The notes under the pieces: model-generated | Databases searched by the model: none | What the model saw: only the letters and a program-made list of their open reading frames with translations | What the model was told of the DNA's origin: nothing | DNA from: Veillonellaceae bacterium | GTDB taxonomy: Bacteria; Bacillota; Negativicutes; Veillonellales; Negativicoccaceae | Length of the DNA stretch: 64,000 bases | NCBI GenBank assembly: GCA_022771805.1 | Contig: JALELM010000008.1 | Location: forward strand, 117,267 to 181,266 | Direction: 5' to 3' | Translations under genes and position numbers: made by a program | Part shown: positions 25,375 to 33,455 of the stretch, one piece after another | Numbering within the stretch: the first letter of the stretch is position 1 | Layout: the number at the start of each line of letters is the position of its first letter

Positions 25375-27795
25375 ATGAAGGCAGAAACGGCAACAAACCG
25401 GAACATCATGCCGGCGGAAGACGGTTGGAACGAAGAGACGACAAAGCTCCGCGCGATCACGCCGGCGGTACTGACGGCCGGCTGGCGTGAGGAACAGATC
25501 GAGTGCGAGTATCCTTTCACGGACGGCCGCATTCAGATCCACGGCACGAAAACCTCGCGCGGCAAGACAAAGAGGGCGGACTATGCCCTGTTCACGCGTG
25601 ATCGGACACAGATCATCGCCCTTATCGAAGCGAAAGCGGCACATCTGCACCCGGCGACGGGGCTGCAACAGGTCATCGAGTGCGGCACCACGCTGGACGT
25701 TCCCTTCGTCTACGCCACGAACGGAAAAGAATGGATCGAGCACGATTTCCTCACCGGCAAGGAGCGGACATTTGCCTTGGCGGAATTCCCGCCGGAAGCC
25801 GAACTGTGGCGGCGGTATTGCACGGCGAAACAACTTACCGCCACGCAGGAAGCCGTCGTCCGCGAGCCGTACTATGTGGACTCGCAGAACAAACGCGAGC
25901 CGCGCTACTACCAGCGCATCGCAATCAACCGCACCGTGGAAGCCGTTGCCAAAGGGCAGCGCCGTGTGTTGCTCGTCATGGCGACGGGGACGGGGAAAAC
26001 CTATACCGCGTTCCAAATCATTCATCGCCTGTACGAAAGCAAACAGGTGCGGCGCGTACTGTTTCTTGCGGACCGGAACAATCTGATCGACCAGACGATC
26101 CGCCAGGACTTCCAGCCTTTCGGCAACAAGATGACCAAGGTGACCCGGCGAAAACTGAACAGCGCCTATGAAATCCACCTGAGCCTGTACCAGCAACTCG
26201 TCGACCCCGAACGCCCGGCGGACGAACAGCCGTATACGGCCTTTTCGCCGGACTTCTTCGACCTCGTCGTCATCGACGAATGCCACCGCGGCAGCGCGAT
26301 GGAAGATTCCGCCTGGCGACAGGTACTGGACTACTTTTCCGGCGCGATCCATATCGGCATGACGGCGACCCCGCTGAATACGGAAACGGTAAGCAGCCGG
26401 GATTATTTCGGCGAGCCGATTTACACCTACTCGCTGAAAGAGGGGATCGCGGACGGTTTCCTCGCACCGTACAAGGTCGTCCGCAGCTTCCTCGATCTCG
26501 ACACGACCGGCTGGCGGCCGCAGGAGGGACAGCGGGACGACAACGGCGTCCTCGTGGAAGATCGCCTGTACACGATCCGGGACATGGATCGCCGCATCAT
26601 TTTCCCGCAGCGGCTGCGCATCGTCGCCCGCCGGGTACTGACCTATCTGCGGGGGCTGGAACGGATACACGGCGCGGGACACATCGCCAAAGCCATCATC
26701 TTCTGCGTGAACGAAGCCCACGCGCTGAATATGCGAAACGCGCTGGTCGAGGAATGCGCCGCGGTCGATCCGCTGCTCGCCGCACGCCTGCGCGAGCATC
26801 CGGACTACATCGTCCGCATTACCGCATCCGAGCCGGACAAAGCCCTCTATACGGACAAATTCATTGACCCGCACGAGGACTACCCCGCCATCGCGACCAC
26901 ATCCAAACTCCTGAGCACGGGTGTCGACGCCAAGACGGTGGAACTCATCGTCCTCGACAGCCCGATCGAGTCGATGACCGAATTCAAACAAATCATCGGG
27001 CGCGGCACGCGGCTCTTCCCGCGGAAAGGAAAAGAATACTTCACGATCATGGACTTTCGCGGCGTGACGAAACTCTTCGCCGATCCGAACTTTGACGGCG
27101 ACCCGGACGGCACGATCGACTGGCCGCCGAAAGGGGACGACCCCGCCGCGCCGTTGCCGCCCGTCCCCGGCGATCCGTCCGTGCCGGGCGGGGACGAGCC
27201 GCCCGTTCCCGGCGAGCCGTCCGTGCTGCACACCGTGAGCGAGACGAGGGCGAAGCTCATCTACGAGATGGAACAATACATCGACCCGAAGACGGGGAAA
27301 CTCATCCGCGGCAACCTGCTCGACTACACCCGGACGAATATCCGCGGCGAATACGCCACCCTGCACGACTTCCTGCACGAATGGAACGAAGCGGAGCGGC
27401 GCAGCGCCATTGTCGATGCCCTGCGGGAAAACGGCGCATTTCTGGACGAGATCCGCGCGAAAGCGGGCGACAAATACGCCGACTGTGACGACTTCGACCT
27501 GATCTTGGACATCGCGTTCGGCGAGCCCGCCGTGAAGAAACAGGAACGCATCCGCCGCGCGAAAGCCGCCGGCGTGCTGGACGGCTACTCCGACACCTGC
27601 CGGCGCGTCCTCGAAACCCTGCTCGAAAAATATCGGGACGGCGGCATCGGCGACCTGGAAGACCTGCAGATCCTCGCCACGCCGGCCTTTGCCGACTACG
27701 GCAACCCGCGCAGCATCGCCGCCGAGTTCGGCGGGCGGGAGGAATACCTGCAAGCCGTCCGCAAACTGAGTGACGCCATCTACCAAGTAAACTGA
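25375..27795 (+). CDS. hsdR: Type I restriction enzyme, R (motor and nuclease) subunit
   Basis: HsdR moves DNA with ATP and cuts DNA lacking the host methyl mark. The 806-residue protein begins with a PD-(D/E)xK nuclease domain (D69, E85 and K87 in DYALF...EAKA). The helicase motor follows: ATGTGKT (203-209), DECH (301-304), GMTATP and IIGRGTR. A C-terminal EcoEI-type region interacts with the methylase. A proline-rich stretch (about 583-618, with PGDPSVPGGDEPPVPGEPS) forms an unusual linker between motor and C-terminal domain. ATG 25375 has GGAGGG upstream; the frame is open further up, through the promoter. hsdM follows 23 bases later. Confidence 0.95.
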   Translation: MKAETATNRNIMPAEDGWNEETTKLRAITPAVLTAGWREEQIECEYPFTDGRIQIHGTKTSRGKTKRADYALFTRDRTQIIALIEAKAAHLHPATGLQQVIECGTTLDVPFVYATNGKEWIEHDFLTGKERTFALAEFPPEAELWRRYCTAKQLTATQEAVVREPYYVDSQNKREPRYYQRIAINRTVEAVAKGQRRVLLVMATGTGKTYTAFQIIHRLYESKQVRRVLFLADRNNLIDQTIRQDFQPFGNKMTKVTRRKLNSAYEIHLSLYQQLVDPERPADEQPYTAFSPDFFDLVVIDECHRGSAMEDSAWRQVLDYFSGAIHIGMTATPLNTETVSSRDYFGEPIYTYSLKEGIADGFLAPYKVVRSFLDLDTTGWRPQEGQRDDNGVLVEDRLYTIRDMDRRIIFPQRLRIVARRVLTYLRGLERIHGAGHIAKAIIFCVNEAHALNMRNALVEECAAVDPLLAARLREHPDYIVRITASEPDKALYTDKFIDPHEDYPAIATTSKLLSTGVDAKTVELIVLDSPIESMTEFKQIIGRGTRLFPRKGKEYFTIMDFRGVTKLFADPNFDGDPDGTIDWPPKGDDPAAPLPPVPGDPSVPGGDEPPVPGEPSVLHTVSETRAKLIYEMEQYIDPKTGKLIRGNLLDYTRTNIRGEYATLHDFLHEWNEAERRSAIVDALRENGAFLDEIRAKAGDKYADCDDFDLILDIAFGEPAVKKQERIRRAKAAGVLDGYSDTCRRVLETLLEKYRDGGIGDLEDLQILATPAFADYGNPRSIAAEFGGREEYLQAVRKLSDAIYQVN

Positions 27796-27818
27796 CAAGG
27801 AAAACGGACAAGGAACCT

Positions 27819-29291
27819 ATGAACATCGAGAACTTTATCAGCGTAACGCGCGACATCATGCGCACGGACAGCGGCATCAGCAGCGACGTCCAACGCTTGG
27901 AACAAACCGTCTGGCTGCTCTTTCTGAAAGCCTATGACGAAAAAGAACGGGACTGGGAATTCTACGACCCGTCGTATACCTCGCTCATTCCGGAAGACTG
28001 CCGCTGGCGCAACTGGGCGACCGACCGCAAAGACGGCCGCGCCCGCACCGGAGAGGATCTGCTCGCCTTTGTGGACGGCAGACTCTTTCCCGCGCTGAAA
28101 AAACTCCCCGTCACGACCCGGACACCGCGCCGCCAGGCAATCGTGCGGGATGTCTTTGCCGATCTGAACCAATACATGAAAGACGGCATCGCCCTGCGGA
28201 AATTGGTGAACTGTGTCGATGAACTGGACTTCAGCGAACGCGCGGAAAAACACCTCCTCGGCGATGTCTACGAGAAAATGCTGAACAAATTGCAGGCCGC
28301 CGGCAGCGCGGGCGAATTCTACACCCCGCGCGCGGTGACGGACTTCATCGTGCAGCAGATCGCGCCCCGGCTCGGCGAACGCATGGCGGACTTCGCCTGC
28401 GGCACGGGCGGCTTCCTCACCTCCGTGCTGAATGCCCTTGCGCCGCAAATACGGACAGTCGAGGATCGCGAGACCTACAATGCATCTGTCTACGGCATCG
28501 AAAAGAAACCGCTGCCGTACCTCTTGGGCGTGACGAACCTGCTCCTGCACGACATGGACTCGCCGCATATCCGCGAGGGCAATGCCTTCGATCGGGACGT
28601 GCGCGACTACACGGACGAAGACGGCTTCGATATCATCCTGATGAATCCGCCCTACGGCGGCGCGGAAAACGACAGCGTGAAAGGCTACTTCCCGCTCGAA
28701 TTACGCAGCTCGGAGACGGCGGAACTCTTTCTCGTGCTGGCGATGTATCGCCTGCGGCGGGGCGGCAGGGCGGCGCTCGTCGTCTCCGACGGCGTGCTGA
28801 ACGGCACCGGCGCATCCCAAATCGCCACGAAGAAAAAACTCCTCACCGAGTATAACTTGCACACCGTCCTGCGCCTGCCGCCGAGCGTGTTTGCGCCGTA
28901 TACCTCGATCGCGACGAACATCCTGTTCTTCGATGCGACCGGCCCGACGGACACGACATGGTTCTACCGCGTGGACAAACCCGCGGACATCAAACACTTC
29001 TCGAAAACGAAACCCATGCGCCCGGAACACTTTGCGGACTGCGCCGCCTGGTGGACGGAGCGGCGGGAAATCCGCGACCCCGAGGGCGACTCGTGGCAAG
29101 CGCGTGCCGTGACCGCCGCCGAAATCGCCGCGGGGAACTACGTGCTGAACTATTGCGGCTACCCCGTGCAGGCGGACGAAGTCCTTTCGCCGGAAGAAAC
29201 CCTGCGGAACTATGAAACCGAGCGCGAACGACTGCAAACACGGATCGACGACCTGCTCGCGCGCATCCGGGCGGAACTGGGGGATATGTAA
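27819..29291 (+). CDS. hsdM: Type I restriction-modification system, M (adenine methylase) subunit
   Basis: HsdM transfers methyl groups from SAM to adenine in the target chosen by HsdS. The 490-residue protein has an N-terminal HsdM_N helical domain (LEQTVWLLFLKAYDEKE), SAM-binding motif I FACGTGG (192-198) and the catalytic NPPY (276-279), typical of N6-adenine methylases. Its stop overlaps the ATG of hsdS by one base, so the two are translated together. Length and motifs look intact, so the modification arm should be active. Confidence 0.96.
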   Translation: MNIENFISVTRDIMRTDSGISSDVQRLEQTVWLLFLKAYDEKERDWEFYDPSYTSLIPEDCRWRNWATDRKDGRARTGEDLLAFVDGRLFPALKKLPVTTRTPRRQAIVRDVFADLNQYMKDGIALRKLVNCVDELDFSERAEKHLLGDVYEKMLNKLQAAGSAGEFYTPRAVTDFIVQQIAPRLGERMADFACGTGGFLTSVLNALAPQIRTVEDRETYNASVYGIEKKPLPYLLGVTNLLLHDMDSPHIREGNAFDRDVRDYTDEDGFDIILMNPPYGGAENDSVKGYFPLELRSSETAELFLVLAMYRLRRGGRAALVVSDGVLNGTGASQIATKKKLLTEYNLHTVLRLPPSVFAPYTSIATNILFFDATGPTDTTWFYRVDKPADIKHFSKTKPMRPEHFADCAAWWTERREIRDPEGDSWQARAVTAAEIAAGNYVLNYCGYPVQADEVLSPEETLRNYETERERLQTRIDDLLARIRAELGDM

Positions 29292-30706
29292 TGCTCGCGG
29301 AACAATTGAAACAGTCGCTCCTGCAAGCGGCGATGGAAGGGAAGCTCAGCGCACCCGAGCCGGGAGACGACTCGGCCGACGACCTGCTCGCCGCCATCCG
29401 CGCGGAAAAGGAACGCCGCATCGCCGCGAAAGAGATGAAAAGAGAAAAGCCCCTCCCGCCGCTTACGGAGGACGAAATCCCCTTCGAGATCCCCGACCAT
29501 TGGCGCTGGGTACGCTTGGGGGAGATTGTAATGAGACGAGGGATTTCCAATAACAAGATAAAAGAAAGAGAAATACTTACTGAAGGTAAATACCCTGTAG
29601 TAAGCCAATCAATAGAAAGAATTATAGGTTATACTAATGACGAGGAAAAGCTTTTACTAGTGAAGAATCCTGTCATTGTTTTTGGTGATCATAACAAAGT
29701 CGTAAAGCATATTGATTTTGATTTTGTTGTCGGAGCAGACGGGACGGTAGTACTGGACTCTCTTGTAGCCGATACAAAATTTTTGTATTATGTCGCAATG
29801 TATGCAGTTACACATATGGAAAATTTAGCATATGGTCGGCATTATAAGTATTTGAAAAATCAAGCTATGCCGCTGCCGCCGTTGGCGGAGCAGCGGCGGA
29901 TTGTGGCGCGGTTGGAACAGATGTTGCCGTGGACGGAGGAATTGCGGGAGCGGGAAGCGGAGTTGGCGGAGTTGGATCGCACCTTCCCGACGGCGATGAA
30001 ACATGCCGTCCTGCAAGCGGCGATGGAAGGGAAGCTCAGCGCACCCGAGCCGGGCGACGACTCGGCCGACGACCTGCTCGCCGCCATCCGCGCGGAAAAG
30101 GAACGCCGCATCGCCGCGAAAGAAATGAAAAAAGAAACGCCACTCCCGCCGCTCACGGAGGAGGAAATCCCCTTCGAGATCCCCGACCATTGGCGTTGGG
30201 TGCGCTTGGGGGAGATTGGTGATGTTATTTCCGGAGGAACTCCGAAAACGTCCATGAAGGAGTATTGGTCAACGCGGGAAATTCCATGGATAACTCCGGC
30301 TGATATGTCAGGAAACGATAAGTATATTAGCGGGGGACGGAGATTTATCAGTGAGAAGGGCTTAAAAAACTCTTCTGCACAACACATTCCGGAAAGAAGT
30401 ATAGTTATATCTTCGCGTGCGCCGATCGGTTATGTAAAAATCGCTCGAAACGATTTGAGTACAAATCAAGGCTGCAAATCGGTATATGCTCCTAATTTGG
30501 AAGAAAGCTATTTGTATTATGTGATGCTGTTTTCCGCGGCACGATTGCGCCGTCTGGGCAGTGGAACTACATTTTTAGAAGTATCAAAAAACGTGGTGAC
30601 GAACTTTCCGATCCCGCTGCCGCCGTTGGCGGAGCAGCGGCGGATTGTCGCGCGGTTGGAGCGGATTTTGCCTTTGTGCGAGGCGTTGGTTTCGGGGGCG
30701 GAATAA
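29291..30706 (+). CDS. hsdS: Type I restriction-modification system, S (specificity) subunit, mosaic
   Basis: HsdS recognises a split DNA target through two target recognition domains (TRDs) held apart by conserved helices. In these 471 residues TRD1 is at about 80-195 and TRD2 at about 310-440. Each is preceded by an almost identical block (residues about 10-79 and 240-309, sharing AMEGKLSAPEPGDDSADDLL and IPFEIPDHWRWVRLGEI) and followed by PPLAEQRRIVARLE. The TRDs are AT-rich with foreign codon use, while the blocks match the GC-rich neighbours. This is a mosaic built by TRD replacement; recombination between the repeats could delete or swap a TRD. Confidence 0.94.
   Translation: MLAEQLKQSLLQAAMEGKLSAPEPGDDSADDLLAAIRAEKERRIAAKEMKREKPLPPLTEDEIPFEIPDHWRWVRLGEIVMRRGISNNKIKEREILTEGKYPVVSQSIERIIGYTNDEEKLLLVKNPVIVFGDHNKVVKHIDFDFVVGADGTVVLDSLVADTKFLYYVAMYAVTHMENLAYGRHYKYLKNQAMPLPPLAEQRRIVARLEQMLPWTEELREREAELAELDRTFPTAMKHAVLQAAMEGKLSAPEPGDDSADDLLAAIRAEKERRIAAKEMKKETPLPPLTEEEIPFEIPDHWRWVRLGEIGDVISGGTPKTSMKEYWSTREIPWITPADMSGNDKYISGGRRFISEKGLKNSSAQHIPERSIVISSRAPIGYVKIARNDLSTNQGCKSVYAPNLEESYLYYVMLFSAARLRRLGSGTTFLEVSKNVVTNFPIPLPPLAEQRRIVARLERILPLCEALVSGAE
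29319..29527 (+). repeat. hsdS direct repeat, copy 1
   Basis: A stretch of 209 bases that recurs 690 bases downstream with only scattered differences. It encodes the helical spacer and the entry to TRD1. Together with copy 2 it brackets TRD1 and the central helices. Confidence 0.9.
30009..30217 (+). repeat. hsdS direct repeat, copy 2
   Basis: Second copy of the 209-base repeat, leading into TRD2. A shorter repeat (29870-29930 and 30614-30674, starting CCGCTGCCGCCGTTGGCGG) follows each TRD, so each TRD sits between homologous flanks. Confidence 0.9.
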
Positions 30707-30742
30707 AAAAGAGACAGGTACGGTGTGTACTTGTCTCTTTTT
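30705..30742. terminator. Bidirectional terminator between hsdS and the phytase-like gene
   Basis: AAAAAGAGACAGGTAC (30706-30721) pairs with GTACTTGTCTCTTTTT (30727-30742), with one G-T pair and a 5-base loop. The A-run and T-run let it work for both converging genes. Confidence 0.9.
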
Positions 30743-30778
30743 GTTGCGTATTGTTTGCTGCTGTTTGCCGTGCGGATC

Positions 30779-32134
30779 TTACAGGGAGTGCGGCAGGGTG
30801 AAGAAGAGGAGTCGGGTTTCCTGTTCCGACGGGTCATTGGGCCGCAAGTAGAATTTCGCTTGCGGTACTTTCTTGCCGTCTTTATCCGTTACCGTGCCCG
30901 TAGCCGCATCGTAGCTGTAGTCCGTCACGTCGGCGTTCGGGCGGGCGGGATCGGTCACGCCGATGGTGATGCCGAAATCATTGTCGTTGATGACGGCAAT
31001 GGTGCGACGGTCGGGGAGGAGGACCAGGCCTTCCGCTTTTTCGGTATTCCAGCCATGGGCACGCAAATCCAGGACGAGTTCTTTGGCGGCCGGTTTGATT
31101 TTTCCTTCCAGGCGGCCGTACTCCAGGTCGCCGTTGTTTTCCAGCACGGTAGCCTGACGCAAGTCCACTTTGTAGATGCGGTTTTGCATGGCGCCGTTTT
31201 GTTTGCCTTGTTCGATTATCAGGAATTGACCGTTACCGATGGACGTGATGTCGCCCAATTTTGCCTTGCCGGGGTTCTTGTAGCCGGTGTCGACGGGGTA
31301 GGCATACATCTTGGTTTCCTTGGTGGCCGGATCGAGTTCGACGATGCGTGTATACTTGGCTGTTTTTGCTGTTTTCCCGTCCACGTTCAGGGGGCTTTGG
31401 ATCAGGGCGAAGATATGCCCGCGTTCATCGATCGTAAGACCTTCGCTGCCGCGGTTCGGAACCCGGCTTGCCAAGATCGACGGGAGTCCTTTACCCGGGG
31501 CATATTTTTCCAGAATATTGCCGTGTTTATCAGCCTTGACGATGAAGGGGCCGTATTCATCGCTGATCCAGAAATTGCCGTCACGGTCAACGGCGATGCC
31601 TTCGGGATCCAGTCCGTTCGTATCCGTACCGAGATTTTGCATCGCAAGACTCAGTGCAATTTCGTTGGTCGAGCCCGTCATGCCTTTGGCGACCGGTAAA
31701 CCGGAAATGCGTTTTCCGTTTACTTTCAGAGGAACGGATGCTGTGATTTCCGCGCGTTGCGTGCGGGGATGCACGGTGATGACACCGATCGAAGGAGTGA
31801 AGTTCGGCGTCGGGAAGAATTTCCCGGCGACTTGTTTGCCTTGGTGCATGTATTTCGGTGTGTCGCCGTTCGGGCCGCGATCCGTGACCGCATAGAATTC
31901 GATCGTACCGTCCTCATGAACCGCTTTCAACGCCAATGCCGAGCCGTAGCCGGGATTGATACGATGCCGAAATTCGGGTTCATTTCCTGCATAAGGAATT
32001 TGATACGCCGCGGCCTGCACGATGAATGTCTGTGTCTGTACTTCGGATTGTACGTCCGCCGCCTGCAGGTCGGTCATGCCGTATGAAGCGAGCAACAGAC
32101 CGGAAAGAAGCCATTTTTTCCATGGATTGGTCAT
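30779..32134 (-). CDS. Secreted phytase-like esterase domain protein
   Basis: An exported 451-residue protein with a signal peptide (1-25, KKWLLSGLLLASYGMTDLQA). One beta-propeller-type 'esterase-like activity of phytase' domain fills the rest, with LDPEGIAVDRDGNFWISDEY, NRGSEGLTIDERGHIFAL and KAEGLVLLPDRRTIAVINDN as repeated acidic blades. Homologues are secreted or periplasmic; substrate and reaction are uncertain. The start at 32134 is chosen because GGAGG lies 9 bases upstream and the signal peptide begins there. The gene is alone on the minus strand inside the accessory region, faces hsdS across a shared terminator, and has a repeated leader. Confidence 0.82.
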   Translation of the reverse strand: MTNPWKKWLLSGLLLASYGMTDLQAADVQSEVQTQTFIVQAAAYQIPYAGNEPEFRHRINPGYGSALALKAVHEDGTIEFYAVTDRGPNGDTPKYMHQGKQVAGKFFPTPNFTPSIGVITVHPRTQRAEITASVPLKVNGKRISGLPVAKGMTGSTNEIALSLAMQNLGTDTNGLDPEGIAVDRDGNFWISDEYGPFIVKADKHGNILEKYAPGKGLPSILASRVPNRGSEGLTIDERGHIFALIQSPLNVDGKTAKTAKYTRIVELDPATKETKMYAYPVDTGYKNPGKAKLGDITSIGNGQFLIIEQGKQNGAMQNRIYKVDLRQATVLENNGDLEYGRLEGKIKPAAKELVLDLRAHGWNTEKAEGLVLLPDRRTIAVINDNDFGITIGVTDPARPNADVTDYSYDAATGTVTDKDGKKVPQAKFYLRPNDPSEQETRLLFFTLPHSL

Positions 32135-32148
32135 TGGTGTATACCTCC

Positions 32149-32207
32149 TGTAAACGTATGATTCAAGTGTAAACGTATGATTCAAGTGTAAGCGGGTGAT
32201 GTAAACA
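32149..32207 (-). repeat. Tandem repeats in the leader of the phytase-like gene
   Basis: On the plus strand TGTAAACGTATGATTCAAG occurs twice, exactly, at 32149-32167 and 32168-32186. Degenerate copies start at 32187 (TGTAAGCGGGTGAT) and 32200 (TGTAAACAG). Read in the gene's direction this puts GTTTACA or GCTTACA four times before the ribosome-binding site, which could be binding sites for a regulator. Confidence 0.65.
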
Positions 32208-32277
32208 GCGTGCAAAGACGGGGTAAATGCCATGCGAAAAGGAGGTAAATATTCGGCCGATAAGGGAGGAAACGGGG

Positions 32278-32390
32278 CGAGAGAGGGAAATATGTGCGTG
32301 ATGGCAAAAATAGTCGCATCTTCGCGAAACATCCCGCCCGTAAGCAACGCCACACCCATTCAAAACGGGCGCAAACTATACTATAATAAT
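32278..32390 (+). promoter_or_regulatory. Duplicated promoter module, copy B (before the GIY-YIG gene)
   Basis: TTCAAA at 32359-32364 and TATAAT at 32382-32387 have the same 17-base spacing as copy A at 25220-25335. The inverted repeat CGCCCGT (32335-32341) and ACGGGCG (32365-32371) again surrounds the -35 box. Conservation extends well upstream of the promoter. Confidence 0.75.
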
Positions 32391-32423
32391 GATCAGGACA
32401 ATATAACGCGGAGAGGTAACGAT

Positions 32424-33302
32424 ATGGCACAAGGTAAAAACATCAACCTGTTTCTGATGGACGGAGAGGCTTCCGGTCGGATCAAATGCACGCTCGCCAA
32501 TTGGACGGGGATTGCGTACAAAATTCCACGGACTATGCTGGATAAAGCGAGAGAGATTGACTATCTGGAGCAAACAGGGGTGTATTTCCTTTTCGGTGCG
32601 ACTGAAGTTAGGGGAGATCCCGCCGTTTACGTCGGGCAAGCCGGGATAAGAAAGAACGGTCGCGGTATACTTTGCCGCTTGGACGAGCACAGGCGTGACA
32701 GCGAAATGGATTATTGGACGGAAGCGGTGGCTTTTACGACTTCAAACAATTCGTTCGGCCCTACGGAAATCAGCTATCTTGAAAATCGTTTTTGCAACAT
32801 AGCAAAAGCGGCGAAGCGTTACTTCGTCAAAAACGGCAATGATCCCAGCCCGGGAAATATTACCGAGGAAAAGGAAAGCGAACTGGAAGAGTTTATTGCT
32901 TATGCAAAACTGGTGATGGGCGCTCTCGGCTATAAAGTATTTGAGCCGCTGATAGAGAGAAAGTCGGAAATCGAAGTTGTCGGAAAAACGGATGAACAGC
33001 CGCTATTGTTCTTCAAGAGTCAAAAAGCGGAGGCTTCCGGGAAACGGACATCGGAGGGGTTTGTGGTCATGGCCGGAAGCACTATTTCGTTAACAACAAC
33101 CAGGACTTGTCCGGAAAACGTCTTGAAATTCCGAGAAAAGTATGCAGAAAAAGTCGATGGACAAGGTAACTTAACCGAAAACTTGCTCTTCCCAAGCCCC
33201 TCAACGGCAGCCGGTTTCGTTGGCGGATCCTCTTTAAGCGGGAATGTCATGTGGAAAGACGAGTTCGGGAAAACCCTGAAAGAAATTGAAGCTACAGAAT
33301 AA
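32424..33302 (+). CDS. GIY-YIG nuclease family protein with DUF4357-like C-terminus
   Basis: A 292-residue protein. A GIY-YIG endonuclease fold lies at about 50-130: GVYF (Tyr 54), AVYVGQAG (Tyr 69), an Arg/His-rich helix (LDEHRRD) and the metal-binding Glu 120 in ISYLENRF. A charged linker follows, then a C-terminal DUF4357-like segment (about 210-290, SEGFVVMAGSTIS and ending WKDEFGKTLKEIE). Proteins of this layout are often found near restriction systems; function here is unproven. ATG 32424 follows GGAGAGG. Its GC content is lower than the core genes, and its promoter is a copy of that of hsdR, so the two may be expressed together. A bidirectional terminator follows. Confidence 0.82.
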   Translation: MAQGKNINLFLMDGEASGRIKCTLANWTGIAYKIPRTMLDKAREIDYLEQTGVYFLFGATEVRGDPAVYVGQAGIRKNGRGILCRLDEHRRDSEMDYWTEAVAFTTSNNSFGPTEISYLENRFCNIAKAAKRYFVKNGNDPSPGNITEEKESELEEFIAYAKLVMGALGYKVFEPLIERKSEIEVVGKTDEQPLLFFKSQKAEASGKRTSEGFVVMAGSTISLTTTRTCPENVLKFREKYAEKVDGQGNLTENLLFPSPSTAAGFVGGSSLSGNVMWKDEFGKTLKEIEATE

Positions 33303-33329
33303 AGACAGCTCCTGAAGGGATGAGTAAAT

Positions 33330-33364
33330 CGACTTCCGCGCAGCCGCAATCGTAGCGGGAGTCG
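33330..33364. other. Hairpin downstream of the GIY-YIG gene
   Basis: CGACTTCCGC (33330-33339) and GCGGGAGTCG (33355-33364) pair with one G-T pair around a 15-base loop. No T-run follows. Role unknown; it may protect the transcript end. Confidence 0.4.
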
Positions 33365-33377
33365 AGAGTGAGCACGC

Positions 33378-33408
33378 AAAAAGAGGTCAATTGATCGACC
33401 TCTTTTTT
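33378..33408. terminator. Bidirectional terminator between the GIY-YIG gene and rqcH
   Basis: AAAAAGAGGTC (33378-33388) and GACCTCTTTTTT (33397-33408) flank an 8-base loop, with runs of A and T on either side, serving two converging genes. Confidence 0.88.
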
Positions 33409-33455
33409 GTCTGCGATGTCCCGGGTTTGTTCCGTGGTTTCGTTGCGCCGTGTGT

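Noticed and set aside
25345..27798. 817-codon open frame on the minus strand opposite hsdR
   Set aside because: It mirrors hsdR exactly, has no start context or recognisable domain, and is explained by the high GC of the sense gene.
30725..31699. 324-codon plus-strand frame opposite the phytase-like gene
   Set aside because: It starts inside the bidirectional terminator; the minus-strand gene has signal peptide, ribosome-binding site and blade motifs.
20846..33420. Attachment-site copy of the tRNA-Leu 3' end at the far side of the accessory region
   Set aside because: The last bases of tRNA-Leu are not found again near 33303-33455, so integration at this tRNA is not supported.
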